DNA from: Hypericum androsaemum
Lineage: Eukaryota > Streptophyta > Magnoliopsida > Malpighiales > Hypericaceae
Reading direction: 5' to 3'
Assembly (NCBI GenBank): GCA_963995505.1
Contig: OZ023182.1
Coordinates: 20,043,619-20,107,618 of the forward strand
Length of the DNA stretch: 64,000 nucleotides
Shown here: positions 1 through 12,251 of the stretch, piece by piece
How positions within the stretch are numbered: the first letter of the stretch is position 1
Layout of the letters: each line of letters begins with the position of its first letter
Position numbers and translations under genes: made by a program
Notes under the pieces: generated by a model
Database searches by the model: none
What the model was told of the DNA's origin: nothing
The model's input: the letters and a program-made list of their open reading frames with translations, nothing else

Positions 1-903
1 CAGCGGCAGCACCCCCAGCTGCTGCAACGAAACCTCCGCCAGTCGGACCACCAATGATCACCTGCACCAGAAACATCCCCGAGATTATATTCTACAGAAT
101 TGCGCGGATGAGAAAGAAGCCCTGCTCACAATTACACCTAACAAAGATCTTGTGCTAGAACTCAAAATTCAGAGCAGAATACATCCTGAAGGAAAAAAAA
201 AGCCACAGCATCATACACCGGTTAAAAAGACGGGAACAAACTCTCTTCTTGACGGAGAAACAAAATAAAGCACAATCGAACATCAATCCATATCTCGGGA
301 AGTAGACATTTCCAAGTCCATGCTAGCCACTGATTCTCCTCACGCCAAAAGTAACAAATAACGATCTCTCGAAACAAACGTGCGCCGTTCACGTCCATTG
401 ACCATCCTCGAATCAGCATCTAAGGCGCATAGTGAAGCAAACAGCAGGCAACCACAAATGCATCAAAAACTGTTTCACAGAGCAATACGAAACCTCGCGA
501 TCCGTTTGTTTCGCCAGAAAATGCTTTCAGAGTTCACACAAACACCAAAAAGATACAAATTAGGGTGGAACAAACGGATCCTAAACCTCTCTCTTTCTAC
601 CAAACAACCAAAGTAACTACAAGTCCAACAAGAGTCAATTATCCAAGCAACTAAAACCGACCAACGGATCTGAAGCGAGGGAAAAAAAGGATCGATTTCT
701 ACCTGGAAGACGGCGGACGAGGGAGAGATAAGGGAGAAGGAGGACTGCACGCCGCCGGACGAGTCAGAAGAGGCCGCGGCGTCGACGAGCTTGCGCTGGA
801 GATCGTAGGTGGTAGCGGCGGCGGCATCCAGTTCCCCGCCGGAGAACTGCTTCCCGCTCCACTCCCCGCCAGAGTTCCGGCATACGAATGTGTACACTCC
901 CAT
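1..903 (-). CDS. RPP3: 60S acidic ribosomal protein P3 (5' part, cut by window edge)
   Basis: Plant-specific acidic stalk protein of the large ribosomal subunit; with P0, P1 and P2 it forms the stalk that recruits elongation factors. Exon 1 (903-703) encodes 67 residues starting MGVYTFVCRNSGGEW and ending SSFSLISPSSAVFQ, the typical P3 N-terminus. A GT donor at 702-701 starts a 641-base intron, and the acceptor AG at 63-62 opens exon 2 (61-1), which reads VIIGGPTGGGFVAAAGG, the glycine/alanine hinge of P3. The phase is 0 on both sides. The acidic C-terminal tail, normally ending near GFGLFD, lies outside the window. The start is the only ATG in frame that gives the family N-terminus. No damage is visible in the part present. 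Confidence 0.93.
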
Positions 904-1742
904 CTCTCTCTCCTTTCTCCTCCTCTAAAACTGCCCTTTTCGATGGGGAAATGTGTTATTAGGGTTCCGAGACGGCTTTATTACTATAAAACCCTTTTTC
1001 CGTTTCGTTGATGGGTGGGCCGTGTTTTGTCATAGACATACTTGGGCCGATGGCCTATCTAAGTGTACCACAAGTTTCATTATCGTATCAATTGTTTTAA
1101 AATCTGCGGTCCGATCATTAGTTCCACCATCATTTGGCAGACGATTTTTAACTAAAAACTAAAAAAATAGTTTGAGCTGCTTGGAATCTAGTTGGACCAT
1201 CCGGTTCGAAATGTTACATATGAACCGAACCAGAATCCAGATCCTAGTTTTAGTCAACTAGTCTAAGATATATACAATTTTGGTATCTTTATCTATTCAC
1301 TTTTGATTTTGAATTTCATTTTGATTGGACATATCATATGCTTTTTAATTTATAGAATTCAAATTTTGCAATAAGTTTAAATTTACTTTCTATATTTGAA
1401 ATATTCTTAAAATTGTTTGACAATTCAACAAAACAAAGGTAGGTTGTGCATTCTAGTTTGGATCTGAGGAATTTTGGAGTTCTGGATTTGAATTCTCAAA
1501 TGAGAAGATCGCGCGATCTGATATAAAAATAAATGAGTAGATGGATGGGGTTCTTACATAGTAGTTTAGTAAGTAAATCCATGGTTGGAAAATGGACGAC
1601 GATTTATTTAGTGATCGAAAAGAAGAACGAGAGATCATTTGTTTATTTTGGAGGAAATGTGTTTCCGGAGTTTTATTTTACTGTAGTTATTCAACTTGTT
1701 TATTTTACTTATATATCGACGATAATAATATTTCTTCCATCA
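904..1742. other. intergenic, no gene seen
   Basis: AT-rich spacer between the P3 start and the 3' end of the GDSL esterase gene. Short open frames here have no recognisable protein content. It presumably holds the P3 promoter and the 3' UTR of the esterase gene. Confidence 0.6.
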
Positions 1743-4182
1743 TTAAAGCTGAGCGAGGTGGCTGATGTCATACGGAACTCCGTCGGTGGGAAGGAGAGCT
1801 GTGTATGCTCTTCCTGCGGTGAGCACGTTGAGAGCTTCCGTGGGATGAACTGCGTCCCAGAACACGTACTCGCTCCTATTAGCACATGGAGGTAACGAAG
1901 GGATGCACAAGTCTTGACCGTTTATTACCTGGCAGCAACTAACATTTAGAAACTTGAAACCTGCATATGGTCAAAGGTTGAATCGTTAACCATCCATGGC
2001 TATCTTTCAAAAAATAAAAGTCGGAAATTCTAACCTCCTATACTAACCACCAATTTAAACCAAACATAAATATTCTTGAAAATTTGTTAAAATTTTAATA
2101 TCCAACTGATAAATTTAAACTATTGGTTGGTAGAATTTTAACGCTTACAAACAAGTCAACTACAACACGTTCTCTCAAACAAAATTCATTGAGCCGAAGT
2201 CTGTACGAACTTTAACTTTGTCAAAGTATGCAGTGACACAGGGATCGTGTGTGCAACAACAATAGACCACGGATCTCGTAAGAATAACTGACTATTAAAA
2301 TTTTCATATCTAATCCAGAATCTTAAAACTAGCTGTTCATGAATTTTCGTCACTTCTGATCGTATCCAAAAAGTTGGTTAATTAATATAAACAGTATGGT
2401 TATCATCGTAATTACCTAATGGCGTAGGATCTGCGGTACCGATCCCGAAGGAATCAATGTAAGTGAACTTGGCAGCAGATAGGTTGGCGTTAATGTCGGA
2501 GACGAGGGAGACGAGTTTGCTGTTGAATAAGAAAGCTGCGATGTTGACGAAATCCACGCACTGAGACCCATTATTCCTCGGGAAGGTTGCGAGCACCCGA
2601 GGAGTGCAACCTATCAGACCTACGCCGAACACCGCCACCTTCCTTGCTCCCTCGTCGTATAGATACTGTTAATGGTTGACATACCATCCATAAATCAGCT
2701 CGGTATACTAGATCAACTGATAATGACGTTGATATCTTTTTAGTGGAGATAATTAAAATTTAATAATGATTATATATTCAGATAAAGTCGAATAGCAAAA
2801 TAGTACGGGTTATTGTTCTTTAAAACATGGATTATTGGTGCATTTGTTAAAATTTTAGTTTTTATTTAGAGTTTTTCTTCATATAGCTAGATAATATTGA
2901 AATGCATATTCCGGACACTAAACATGATGTAAAGTACTAAGATACGAGGTAATTTTTATGATTGAATTTAAAATTTATGGAAGAATAAATTTAGTGGCAA
3001 ACAAGTATCAAAATTAGTGAAAACACACATATAAAATTGGAACATCTTGGACTGATTTTGTAATTTCAGTGGTCATAATAAAGTGTTTATAAAGTGGCCA
3101 CGCTATTGTCAACTACTAAGAGATCGTTCTAGTTAAATAAGTGCTTCAATTCGAACTTGGAATAAAGCCATATTAAAACTGAAAAGACAGGTTTTTTTCA
3201 CTAGAACACGAAATTACTGAAATTAGTTTGCTCTTTCGAATATCCGATATGCAAGTGGTAAGGAGGTATATATACTTTAAGTTGTTGAGAGTAGACTTGA
3301 ATTAATTGATCAGCAAATTCTTCTGGAGGTGGTCTGATGGTTCTAAGGAGGTAGTTGTTGAGGTAGTCGTTAGCGCCCATATCCACAGTATATATGCACT
3401 TGCTTAAGAGGTCAATGGCATCACCCGAACTTGTCAACATGTTAGTTATCCGCGCAATGGTAATTTTGTGATTGGCTAGTTGCTCATCCATTGTCACCCG
3501 ATCTCCCTGCACACGCGGTGATTCGACTTTAAAAATCAGAGATTTACAAAAAAAATGTATTCAATCTACTACAAGCTAGATTAAGGATATAACGGTGGAA
3601 AATTACCTGGTTTAGACCAGATTCCTTGAGGATGCCAGCTGCCCCGGAAGCATAATTAACTCCTTGCATGATTTGTGGACCAGCTGCTGTCGCAAAGGGT
3701 GGGATGTAATGGTCAAAGCCCAAAAGTGTTGCTGCAACACAACCAACAGATGTTAGTCTTTCGTTAGTGTTCTTGTCTTTGTCCGTCTAATCAACTAAGT
3801 CGACTAATCCATATCTGAGTCATGCACAACCAGTTAATCACAAAGATGACAGAATTCTTCCAATCATATTTTAACGTTGTTATAATTCCGATGTTAGAAT
3901 CGAAATATCTGATTAAACAATAATAAATTAATTACCAATGACATCGGCCATATTTAGGCCATTGCTGAACCTTCCAGTGGGGCCCCGGGGGAAGTCGATC
4001 CCGTAAGGTGGATAGTTTGTTTTTGCAAGTGTCACAAGAAGGTTGTTATTTCCGTCGTCGTACAAAGAGTCGCCAAAGACGAAGTAGCATGGAACTTGAG
4101 GAGCTCCTTCAGTGGAATAATAACAATATTGCATGGTAAAAATTAATAATATCCATAGAGATGGATACATTTTGCAACCCAT
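1743..4182 (-). CDS. GDSL esterase/lipase, secreted, five exons
   Basis: Plant GDSL-type (SGNH) serine hydrolase, expected to be secreted and to act on acyl esters; the exact substrate cannot be read from sequence. Exons by splice sites and phase are 4182-3936, 3731-3607, 3506-3276, 2665-2416 and 1960-1743, giving 356 residues, the usual family length. A hydrophobic signal peptide ([14 protein letters not shown]) precedes block [15 protein letters not shown] with the nucleophilic Ser. The exon 2 product contains VNYASGAAG (block II Gly), exon 3 has GANDYLNNY (block III Asn), and exon 5 has DAVHPTEA (block V Asp and His) and ends ISHLAQL. All catalytic residues are present, so the gene looks functional. 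A TATAAATA lies about 105 bases upstream. A frameshifted copy of exon 1 lies at 17589-17834. Confidence 0.93.
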
Positions 4183-6458
4183 TTTTTATTATATATTGGA
4201 ATTTAATTTATATGGAGAAACTTTGGAGGATAGATAGATATGGAGGAAGAAAGAGAGGCATGTAAATTATATGGGGTGCTAATGTGTATTTATAGGTTCA
4301 AGTACGGATACGGAAATTGTAGTGTGCAATATGATATAATTATAGCAAAGATGGGTCCACGATTATTTAGCTCAAAATATGTGGATAATAATCGTGTAAT
4401 ATATACTTCTTTGTACATTTTTGAAATCAGAGTGACTAAAAATAAATATGGAATTTCCAACGCATTATGGCAAACCACATTAGCTGAATCTGGTTGCACT
4501 TGCTGGGTGGGGAAGAAACTTTCTTTAGGTCAACGTTTTGTATTTAGCTGTGTTGGTTGAGTTTTTTCTTCAACTCTTTTCTAGACAACTGGTTCAACTA
4601 CGTTAGTTCGGTTCAACCGAATCCTTGGCCGGACCAGTTGAACTGAAATGAGATTGTGGTAATATATACTAAAACTTCTCTAAAATGATATCGTTGAGAC
4701 AAAAGAAAAGTATTACTTTGGAGATGTTATTAAATAAGAGAGATTTATATTTTTTTTATTCCAAAAATATTAAAATTGATTATTTGAACAATAAATACAA
4801 ATGTTAGCTAAAATTATTTTGTCTGCATTCAAATTACCTAAAACCTCATCTTATAGCATTATTCAAATGTTACACTCGATTGATATATTTTCTTACAACA
4901 AGACGACAATGACAATGACCATTTGAAGACAATTGAGAAGATGAATGGTGATCTAAAATTTATCAAACACGTAAGTCTAGCACAAACTAGTGTCTTAAAA
5001 TATTTTTCGAATTCGTGAAGTACGTAAAAATATATGTATTTATTAAAAAATATCAATTTATGCAAAATTGAGACTGAAATTTAGCAATAAAATTTACTGA
5101 AATAATATTAGTTATTACGATAAAAGAGTTGTTAAATTTTATCATCGGTTCTGACTTTAGGCCGAGATATTTTATCTGTTTAGAGAGATTATCACTTCAC
5201 GTAAGATTATTTTACAAATGTTTTACTATATTGAGATTTTCAATATTGAACTAATTTGGAGAAGTTATCAGTTGACGGTGTGATTATCAGCTCGATCTGA
5301 ATTTGATCAAATGGGAACAACTTATCTTCCTAACGACGTCTATGAAATCATAAATTTTTTCAAACCAATGTCAACACCTCATATCATCAGCTAATTTACT
5401 CGAATATTATGAAAAGATGATTCAAAGAGAAAAGTTACAACCACATGTTAGTCGTGTACTCGTGTTAAGGATGCTATGGAATGGAGACAAAAGATACGGT
5501 ACCTAGCACACCGAACGCGAGATCTACGGAAAATTACGTTTGTCCCTTTTCAACGAAACATGCATCCACTTTCCACACAAAAAACAAAGCATGCATCCAC
5601 TTGCCTACGGTTTTCCGATGAAATACTAAACTTATTTATCCAAATTCAAGTCATAAGATCAATACAAATGCAACAAAATATTCCAACGAAATTTAATGTA
5701 ATTAGATTATTAGAGTAACCCTTACTAATTGATTGAGGTGGTTACTCAAATTTTATTTAGTCAACATGACGAGTGGATTCAAAACACCGTCCTTATGGAA
5801 AGCTAGTCGTTGGCTCTAGCTTAGAAAAAGCACGCCTACGTGAAGTGAGAATGAGAGGTTTCCTTTCAAACAAAAGAGAATGCAGCCATGGTCCCCGACT
5901 TTAAGGACATTGTATGAGAAGAAAAATGCATTTGCAAAAGGCCTTGTAGTCTACCGCCACAAGATATTGTAAATATTTTATAGGTCCAGTCTTTAAATTC
6001 TGGCATTATTATAGGTGTAAAATTTACCTTTAAAAAATGCATTTGATCTAATAAATAATTTGACAAAATCTCACTGTTCAATCTCTGACCGATGTAATTA
6101 TTGGTATCATTATTATTGGGAAGCTCTGGATTGATTGCGACCAAATAAGCTTTTTCTTGAATAGCCAAAGGGCATATAGCCTAAGAACACAAGATATTTT
6201 GTAATTTTAAAAAAATCAAGTGTTCAAACCCTAACAAATGTAATCATGATGTAAAAATTTACCTTTAAAAAAAATTGTTAATTTTTACACTTATAAATGA
6301 GTGTTGAGTGCTAGTCAAATTGTACCAAATCCTAAATTAAAAGGAAGTATCAATACAAACAATTAAACAAACCAAATCTTTTATTATTAATATTATCCCC
6401 ACGCTTCATTACAATTGAAGTTGTTGTAGTTCTTTCCAAATTCCCACAAATCTCAATT
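4183..6458. other. intergenic spacer, duplicated at about 17.8-20.5 kb
   Basis: Promoter side of the GDSL gene and 3' side of the first defensin-like gene. Long stretches match the second block: the regions around 4310, 4870-5080 and 5640-6170 correspond to about 17.95, 19.37-19.57 and 19.70-20.19 kb. The open frame at 5866-6168 is not kept in the second copy. No gene is supported here. Confidence 0.65.
4287..4294 (-). promoter_or_regulatory. TATA box of the GDSL esterase gene
   Basis: TATAAATA on the minus strand, about 105 bases upstream of the ATG at 4182. The same motif is kept at 17941-17948 upstream of the broken GDSL copy, so the promoter was included in the duplication. Confidence 0.55.
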
Positions 6459-7254
6459 TTAGCATGGAAACTTGCACATACAAGTGTCGGGAAACGTCGG
6501 GTAAGTGTGCGTGCACCAAGCCGTGAAGTTCTCGTGGGGGTAATGGTTGAAACATATTGTACGGCACATGTTGTCGTTGCAGGTCAGAACCTTCCCAGGT
6601 GCTCCGAAGCCGTATTCGCACTCCTCCTCTGGTTCTACTGCACTTCCTTCGTCTACGCTTGCATGGTACCGCCCACTTTCCACTGCAACTTTGCACCAAA
6701 ATACTAAGCAGAGTCAGAGTGAGTCCCGAGTATGACATGTTTATTTACAAGTGTTGAAAATCAACATATATATATTTTTAAAGCTTTTTGGATATGAAAA
6801 TTTAATAAAAATAGACGAGTGTTTTGGAAGTAAAAGTTTCTTATAAGCACTTAAAAAAATACCCGAAAGAAAATTCAAACAATGAAATTAATCTGAAACA
6901 ACCTGAAAAAATAAAAAATTATTTTCGCACTTTCCTCATCATCAGATAATACTTTTAGAATATACTAGAGCATACAAAAACCCAAAAGTGGGTCCACAAT
7001 GTATAGAAATCAACTCATTATTTACTTTTATAAAGATAAAATTTTACACTAAAATTGCACATATGAGAGATTACTTTTTTATATATATCTGAATGAAGTG
7101 CTTTTAATAAGACCCAGTTCGAAAACAAGACATTATCAAGATGTATTTATACACAATATGAAGGAAAAAAAATTAGGCATTTGGAAGAATAATGTGACAT
7201 ACCAAAAGTTAGTATCCCGATAAGAAGAAGAATGTTTATGAAACGACGTGCCAT
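6459..7254 (-). CDS. defensin-like cysteine-rich secreted peptide 1
   Basis: Two exons, 7254-7203 and 6703-6459, give 98 residues. Exon 1 encodes the signal peptide MARRFINILLLIGILTF, and the intron splits the codon after it, as in most plant defensin-like (DEFL) genes. The mature domain ends in eight cysteines spaced C-12-C-4-C-3-C-12-C-10-C-1-C-3-C, with the C-x3-C and C-x-C signature of the cysteine-stabilised alpha-beta fold. One further Cys sits just after the signal peptide (FWCK). A linker rich in Glu (SAVEPEEE) precedes the first core Cys. Family roles include antimicrobial defence and pollen-pistil signalling; which applies here is unknown. A near twin lies at 20470-21291. Confidence 0.85.
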
Positions 7255-8308
7255 TTTGTGCTACAACTTCTAATAAGTGACTAATATTTATTTAAACAGA
7301 AGACATAATTTTCTTTAGAGTCTGAGACCTTTTTATACAAAAATCCCACATTTTTGACCATATTAACTCCAGTCAAATAATCAATTATTGAGCTAACTAA
7401 AAATGGAGAGAAAATAAGGATAATATATTTTTTTACCATTTTTATGTATGTGAATTAACTGTTTTGGAGTACCTTTAGATACGTTATTAATAACAAATTA
7501 ACTAATAATAAAAAATCAATTATGATATAAATGTAGATTTGTCAATATATGGAAAATTATAAGGACGGTCAATGGCCAAACATTAACTTACTATAAATTG
7601 CAGGTTTTGCGTATGAATGAAGGTCCTTGCACAATAATTACGATTTTTTATACCAATTTGATATCTATAAATATAGTATATTCGGTCAATATTCAATTAT
7701 GAACTTACTATAAAATGTAGGTTTTATACATATAGAAATAAGGGTATATGAAGAGAATAATAATGAAAATGGTGGAATCAAGAAACCCACATTTTATGGC
7801 TAAAAATTTCTAATCTCTAATAACAAGTTTCCAAATTATAATTCAAGGTGGCTGTTAGACTGGCCTTTGCAATGCAAGTCGCACCACGTCATGCCATTGT
7901 AATATCTTCTGATCATGCACTTCTATCTCCATAGTATTCTCGAATTTGAGTTATTGAAAATATATCGGTGTTAAATACTTGTTAGAAGAATTTTGTCATC
8001 ATTTAAAAATCTTACCCTTCAAATTTAGATTAGTTAACTTAGTAGTATGGAATAAAATAAACATGTAATGCTTAATAATGTTAATGGTTTATTACTATAT
8101 ATGATAAGAAACATTATACAAAGTTAGATCGATAGCAGAAATTCGAGTTGTCAATGGAAGACAGCGTGCTTCAACTATTGGAATTTACTCCATTGAATCC
8201 AAAACCCAACCGTATATATGACCATCAAGTTTTCCATTCCCAGACCAGTGGAACCACTGACAAAGATTGCAAACTCTCTGGGGATCAAGTCCCACTGCAG
8301 CAACTCAA
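7255..8308. other. intergenic, promoter side of defensin-like gene 1
   Basis: AT-rich spacer. It matches about 21.3-21.7 and 23.29-23.8 kb of the second block, where a Pack-MULE sits between the two halves. Apart from the TATA box noted separately I see no gene. Confidence 0.6.
7328..7337 (-). promoter_or_regulatory. TATA box of defensin-like gene 1
   Basis: TATAAAAAGG on the minus strand, 74-83 bases upstream of the ATG. The identical decamer occurs at 21361-21370, 70-79 bases upstream of the second gene. Confidence 0.6.
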
Positions 8309-10051
8309 CTAAACAGCCGAAAGCTCCAGTCTTCCTTCCCATCCCTCTCCGGGCTTTAGCGTGACAGGCTTCTCGATGGCAGCGGCTTCGACGCAGAGCA
8401 TGCGCTTGTACTCATTAGCTCCAAAGTCAGCCATAGCCTTGGCCTTCTTCTCCCAGGGGTTCCAAGCCACTGCACCAGATGCAACAAGATACAAGAAATC
8501 AAGTGGTGCTATTAGTTACCTAAATTGTGCAAAATCTGCTAGTTAATTACAAAGAAATCATCCCTATACACAGAACAACTGAAAACACGAAACTATTGTC
8601 GGTCTGAACTCAACCTTCAACACAAGAAGACGTACAAACAAGAAGGCATATGGAGAACTAATTACCATGGATGTATGCAAAGAGTTATTAATCAAACTTG
8701 GAATCTTAACGAACTGCTATACACTACACACAAAACTATAGCAAAAGTGTCATGAACCAAGCCTTCTAATCACCTGATGTTCAAAACTGAAAAGTATGCG
8801 TGATGTGCAAAGGTGAATGATAAAGGTTTTCCATCTGATTCGAGATGTCAGCATCAGATCGCCACCCGGTCCGAGAGCCACCCTCAGACAGAATTCAAAG
8901 CTACAAGGAAAACAACATAAGTGCATCCAGCACAATAGTTTAATTACTACTTGCATTAAAAAAAAAAGGATGAAAAGCCACCAAGATTGCTAGCCCACCT
9001 ATGAGGCCATATCTTCATATCATCTTCAGTGGGTTTAAGAATCAAATATATAAAGGCCATATTAGAAGACTGTACGGGAAGAGGAGGCGGGTCATTGTCA
9101 ATGCTCCAGAACCTATTCCTAGCAAATCCATGCGATTCTTCCCCATGATCATTCTTCCAAGACATCACTTGACAAGTACACCTGCAAGGTAGAATCAGCA
9201 TAGCTTGAACAAGCACAAAAGTAAAGAAACCAATGAAAGGGTACGGAGCAAAATATAGGAAAAGGCACACATTTGCCAACCTTGAAACCGAAGGTACAGA
9301 GGAGTTCGATACAAACTTAGAAGGCATCTAAAGTGTTAACAGCTTAATCAACGGTTCCAAGCCTTAAAAATGTAAAAGACGCCAGAATTTAACAAAAGCA
9401 GGGAACTCCATCCATAGCATTGACTCTCTATCGAGCTCACACAAACTCTAGCTAGGCCGCCAGCATTGATGACTACCAAAATTCCACAACAAATTTACTG
9501 CAGAAAAGTCGAGAAAACGACTTCCAACGATCTAGCAACCGAATCAACATCTGATCGAACACACAGCTATTCTTTAAGCAGGCTCAGATTTCCTAGCAAC
9601 GCAGGCCTCTGCTTCACAACCGCAGCCACTTAAAAAAGGCACCCTAAACCCCTACGGACACCACGTAAAAACAACGCAACAAAAGCCGACGACCTAATGC
9701 ATTGCAGGCATGAACCGCACGATCTCCGAACAAAAAATTAGCCCCATAATCTGACCAATTGTCTCCGCAGACTAAAAGGATTTTTTGTTATATGAATAGT
9801 CCTCGAGTCTTTCTTAACATCTTGAACGGGAATTACAGCATGTTAGCTCCAAAAGGCCAAATCTTTAAGTAATGTACAGTAATCAAAGAATTAGGTACCT
9901 CGACGGAGCTGCCACGTGGCTGAAAGAGGACGACCGTGTCGAGTCCGTTGCGGCCTTTGGACATCTCCACCGGCGCCAGCGATTTCCCGGTAACCGTCAC
10001 TAACAAACCAAAGGTTAATAGTCCGAGAAGAAGACAGAGACAACGTTCCAT
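8309..10051 (-). pseudogene. glucose-6-phosphate 1-epimerase, broken copy A
   Basis: Decayed copy of the epimerase genes at 23823-26620 and 31093-34573. Exon 1 (10051 to about 9902) still encodes a signal-peptide-like start MERCLCLLLGLLTFGLL followed by KSLAPVEMSKG. An 8-base deletion in exon 2 (near 9175) shifts the frame and gives an early stop. Exon 2 is then joined directly to exon 4 at a shared GAAT, so exon 3 is gone. Exon 5 (near 8835) has lost about 14 bases. The segment with exons 6 and 7 is missing, and the last exon (8309-8470) survives, ending LELSAV. It cannot make an active enzyme. It is closer to copy B than to copy C, sharing the altered N-terminus and the short C-terminus. 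Confidence 0.88.
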
Positions 10052-10291
10052 CTGTTCTGCCACTTCGACTCTTCTCTTTTTAGTAATCTGCTAGCCCGCC
10101 GGAGAAAAAGAAGACAAAAATCTAGGCAAGACAGAAATATGTGGCCATGTAAGAGAACGTCAAACGTCAATAATAGTCCGTTGGTGAACTTAATTTTCTT
10201 TTCAAAGGTAACGTCAATAGTCCGAGAGGCGGGAAATCTGAAAAAACTTTAAACAAATAGATCTCAAATTCAAGATTTTTTGGTTAATTTA

Positions 10292-10580
10292 TATTATGAA
10301 TTTAGCAACTAGAGAACAAGATCGCACAAAGAACACGGAACATGAGAATTACGTGGTTCGGCCTAGTGCCTACGTCCACGGTGAGAAATGAGAACTTTTA
10401 TTGATGGATCTGAGTCACAAAACCATACAAAACCTTAGGGTAACATCCCTTTATATAGAGGCAAACCTTGTACATCAAGGAAGCTATCTAGGTCAAATTA
10501 GGAGTCCAAAAGCTAGTCCAAATAGAATAGGAAACAAGTCCACAAATCGTTTCCTCTTTAATTTCTCGACATCTCTAACA
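10292..10580 (-). repeat. 3' LTR of the deleted Copia element
   Basis: 289-base terminal repeat, clearly homologous to 11974-12251. The outer end reads TA instead of the expected CA, consistent with one base change after insertion. Confidence 0.85.
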
Positions 10581-11958
10581 ATCTCCACCTTGGCGAGAAA
10601 TCATCCTGTAGATGAACCATGAAGCTCCATCCGAACTTCAACAAACTCCATCTTGATGAAATACCGCCACATGAAGAACTATGAGAACTTGAGAAACCAA
10701 ACCGACTCTATCAGCTCCACCTTGACCATAGATACACCGCCATCAATAATACCATCTCAACTTTCTCACCACCTTTTTCCGTTCAATCACATGGAGTCAG
10801 CCCCCAAACTCGAGCTTCCGAGCTTGCTTGGCATCTTTCCTCCAATCTCCATCGAACTCCAACTAGCAAGTCCACTTGCTGAAGCAAACTTGTGACCAAT
10901 AGATGCGCTCTCTATTTTTCGATCAACCCCATGCTCTGCAACCTCGAACTGCTTCTCCGCTGGACCTTCTTGCCTCATACCAATGCTACATGCCATAGCA
11001 TACAAAGGGCAACCTTTTGTTCCACTAAGTAAAACCCTCGACATGCCTCGAACTCTACTGTTCGACCTTGAGTAAGATACCTGATTCGTCCGTGGTGTCA
11101 CCAATGGCTTCGCATGCCCAATGCCAAACCTACCCAACACCTTTGATGTGCACGTCCTTTTAGACAACCTTAGCGGGGCTCAGCTAACAATGCTTCTCCG
11201 AGACAACCATGGCTCATTGCCAACCATGCCTCCATGAAACAACCATAGCTTGCTATCCATGTCTTCGCGAATCCCAGCTACACTCAAACCATCCATGTCA
11301 AGCCTTTGCTCCCTCATACAAACCAACCTCTTATGACCTGAGCTTTTTCTCACTTCATCAGACCCATTGATGTGACTCCACCTACAATAATGTTCCCCAC
11401 TAACTTGTAGGTATTTTCTTTCACCCTTCATCCCTACCATCGCATCCTTATCCATCTTTTTTAGCCTACATTTATAACTATCATTGTTATAATCCAAGGT
11501 CACTAACGAAAAGAGATTACCAGGATGCATTGGACTTGATGAGACAGAAAGCCAGTCACCATCTAATCCGTTTGAACATGTGGCCATGGTTGTGGATGCC
11601 GATCCCTCCTCGTTGTCTTGATCCCCAGTTCGTCCTGGAAAGTCCCTTTCATATGCCCTTCTCCGCACTTGAAACCACTTCTATTGAACTTTTTTGACTC
11701 TGACCTGGATCCTCTTCCACAACCCAGCTGGTGACTCCTCATCACTCGCCAAGAACAAGCGAATCTTTGCTTCTGTCTTGGCCTTTAACTCTTCCCACTC
11801 TTGCTCCTCCATCTTCTCAGGCTTCTTCCCTGAGAGCGTGATGACCATCCCTTGTTGCATGAGGAGATCTTTGACACGCCTTTGCCATAACCTGAAATTC
11901 GATGAACCATCGAACTTCACAAGAGCAAACTTCGCGCCGTCCGACATCCTCCAACCTT

Positions 11959-11970
11959 AGCTCTGATACC
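11959..11970 (-). other. primer binding site, initiator tRNA-Met type
   Basis: TGGTATCAGAGC on the minus strand, three bases inside the 5' LTR end. This is the usual plant Copia primer site. Confidence 0.8.
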
Positions 11971-11973
11971 AAT

Positions 11974-12251
11974 TGTTATGAATTCAGCAACTAGAGAACA
12001 AGATCGCACAAAGAACACAGAACAAGAGACTTACGTGGTTCGGCCTAGTGCCTACGTCCACGGTGAGAAAGGAGAAATTTTATTGATGGATCCGAGTCAC
12101 AAATCCATACAAAACCTTAGGATAACATGCTTTTATATAGAGGCAAACCCTTGTACATCAAGTAAGTTATCTATGTCAAATTAGGAGTCCAAATAGAATA
12201 GAAAACAAGTCCACAAATCATTTCCTCTTTAATTTCTCGACATCTCTAACA
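11974..12251 (-). repeat. 5' LTR of the deleted Copia element
   Basis: 278-base terminal repeat, TG...CA on the minus strand. It contains the conserved stretch around GTGGACGTAGG and CCGAACCACGTA that is common in Copia LTRs. Confidence 0.85.

Larger units (their letters stand above)
3846..8494. repeat. tandem block copy 1 (GDSL 5' part, defensin-like gene, epimerase 3' part)
   Basis: This stretch is repeated in the same order and orientation at about 17,500-24,008. Matches include GDSL intron 1 and exon 1, the GDSL promoter, the spacer, the whole defensin-like gene, its upstream region and the start of the epimerase copy. Copy 2 is longer because of two MULE insertions (18003-18952 and 21721-23280). 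Beyond 8494 the homology continues through the epimerase gene with several deletions in copy 1. Confidence 0.8.
10292..12251 (-). mobile_element. internally deleted Copia-type LTR retrotransposon
   Basis: Complete but non-autonomous element of about 1.96 kb. LTRs lie at 10292-10580 and 11974-12251; on the minus strand they run TGTTAGAG to ATAACA. A 5-base target duplication ATTTA is present at 10287-10291 and 12252-12256. Next to the 5' LTR is the primer site TGGTATCAGAGC (initiator tRNA-Met type), and next to the 3' LTR the polypurine tract AAGGTGGAGA. The interior has scraps of Copia polyprotein only. A gag start (11947-11681, KFDGSSNFRLWQRR) is followed by zinc-knuckle, protease and RT/RNase H scraps in changing frames. 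It would depend on an autonomous relative for movement. Confidence 0.88.

Noticed and set aside
5866..6168. 100-codon minus-strand open frame between GDSL and defensin-like genes
   Set aside because: The matching place in block 2 (about 20.0-20.2 kb) does not keep the frame, and the protein has no recognisable domain.
6507..6757. Plus-strand frames over defensin-like gene 1
   Set aside because: Opposite strand to the two-exon gene whose eight cysteines and splice sites are conserved in the second copy.
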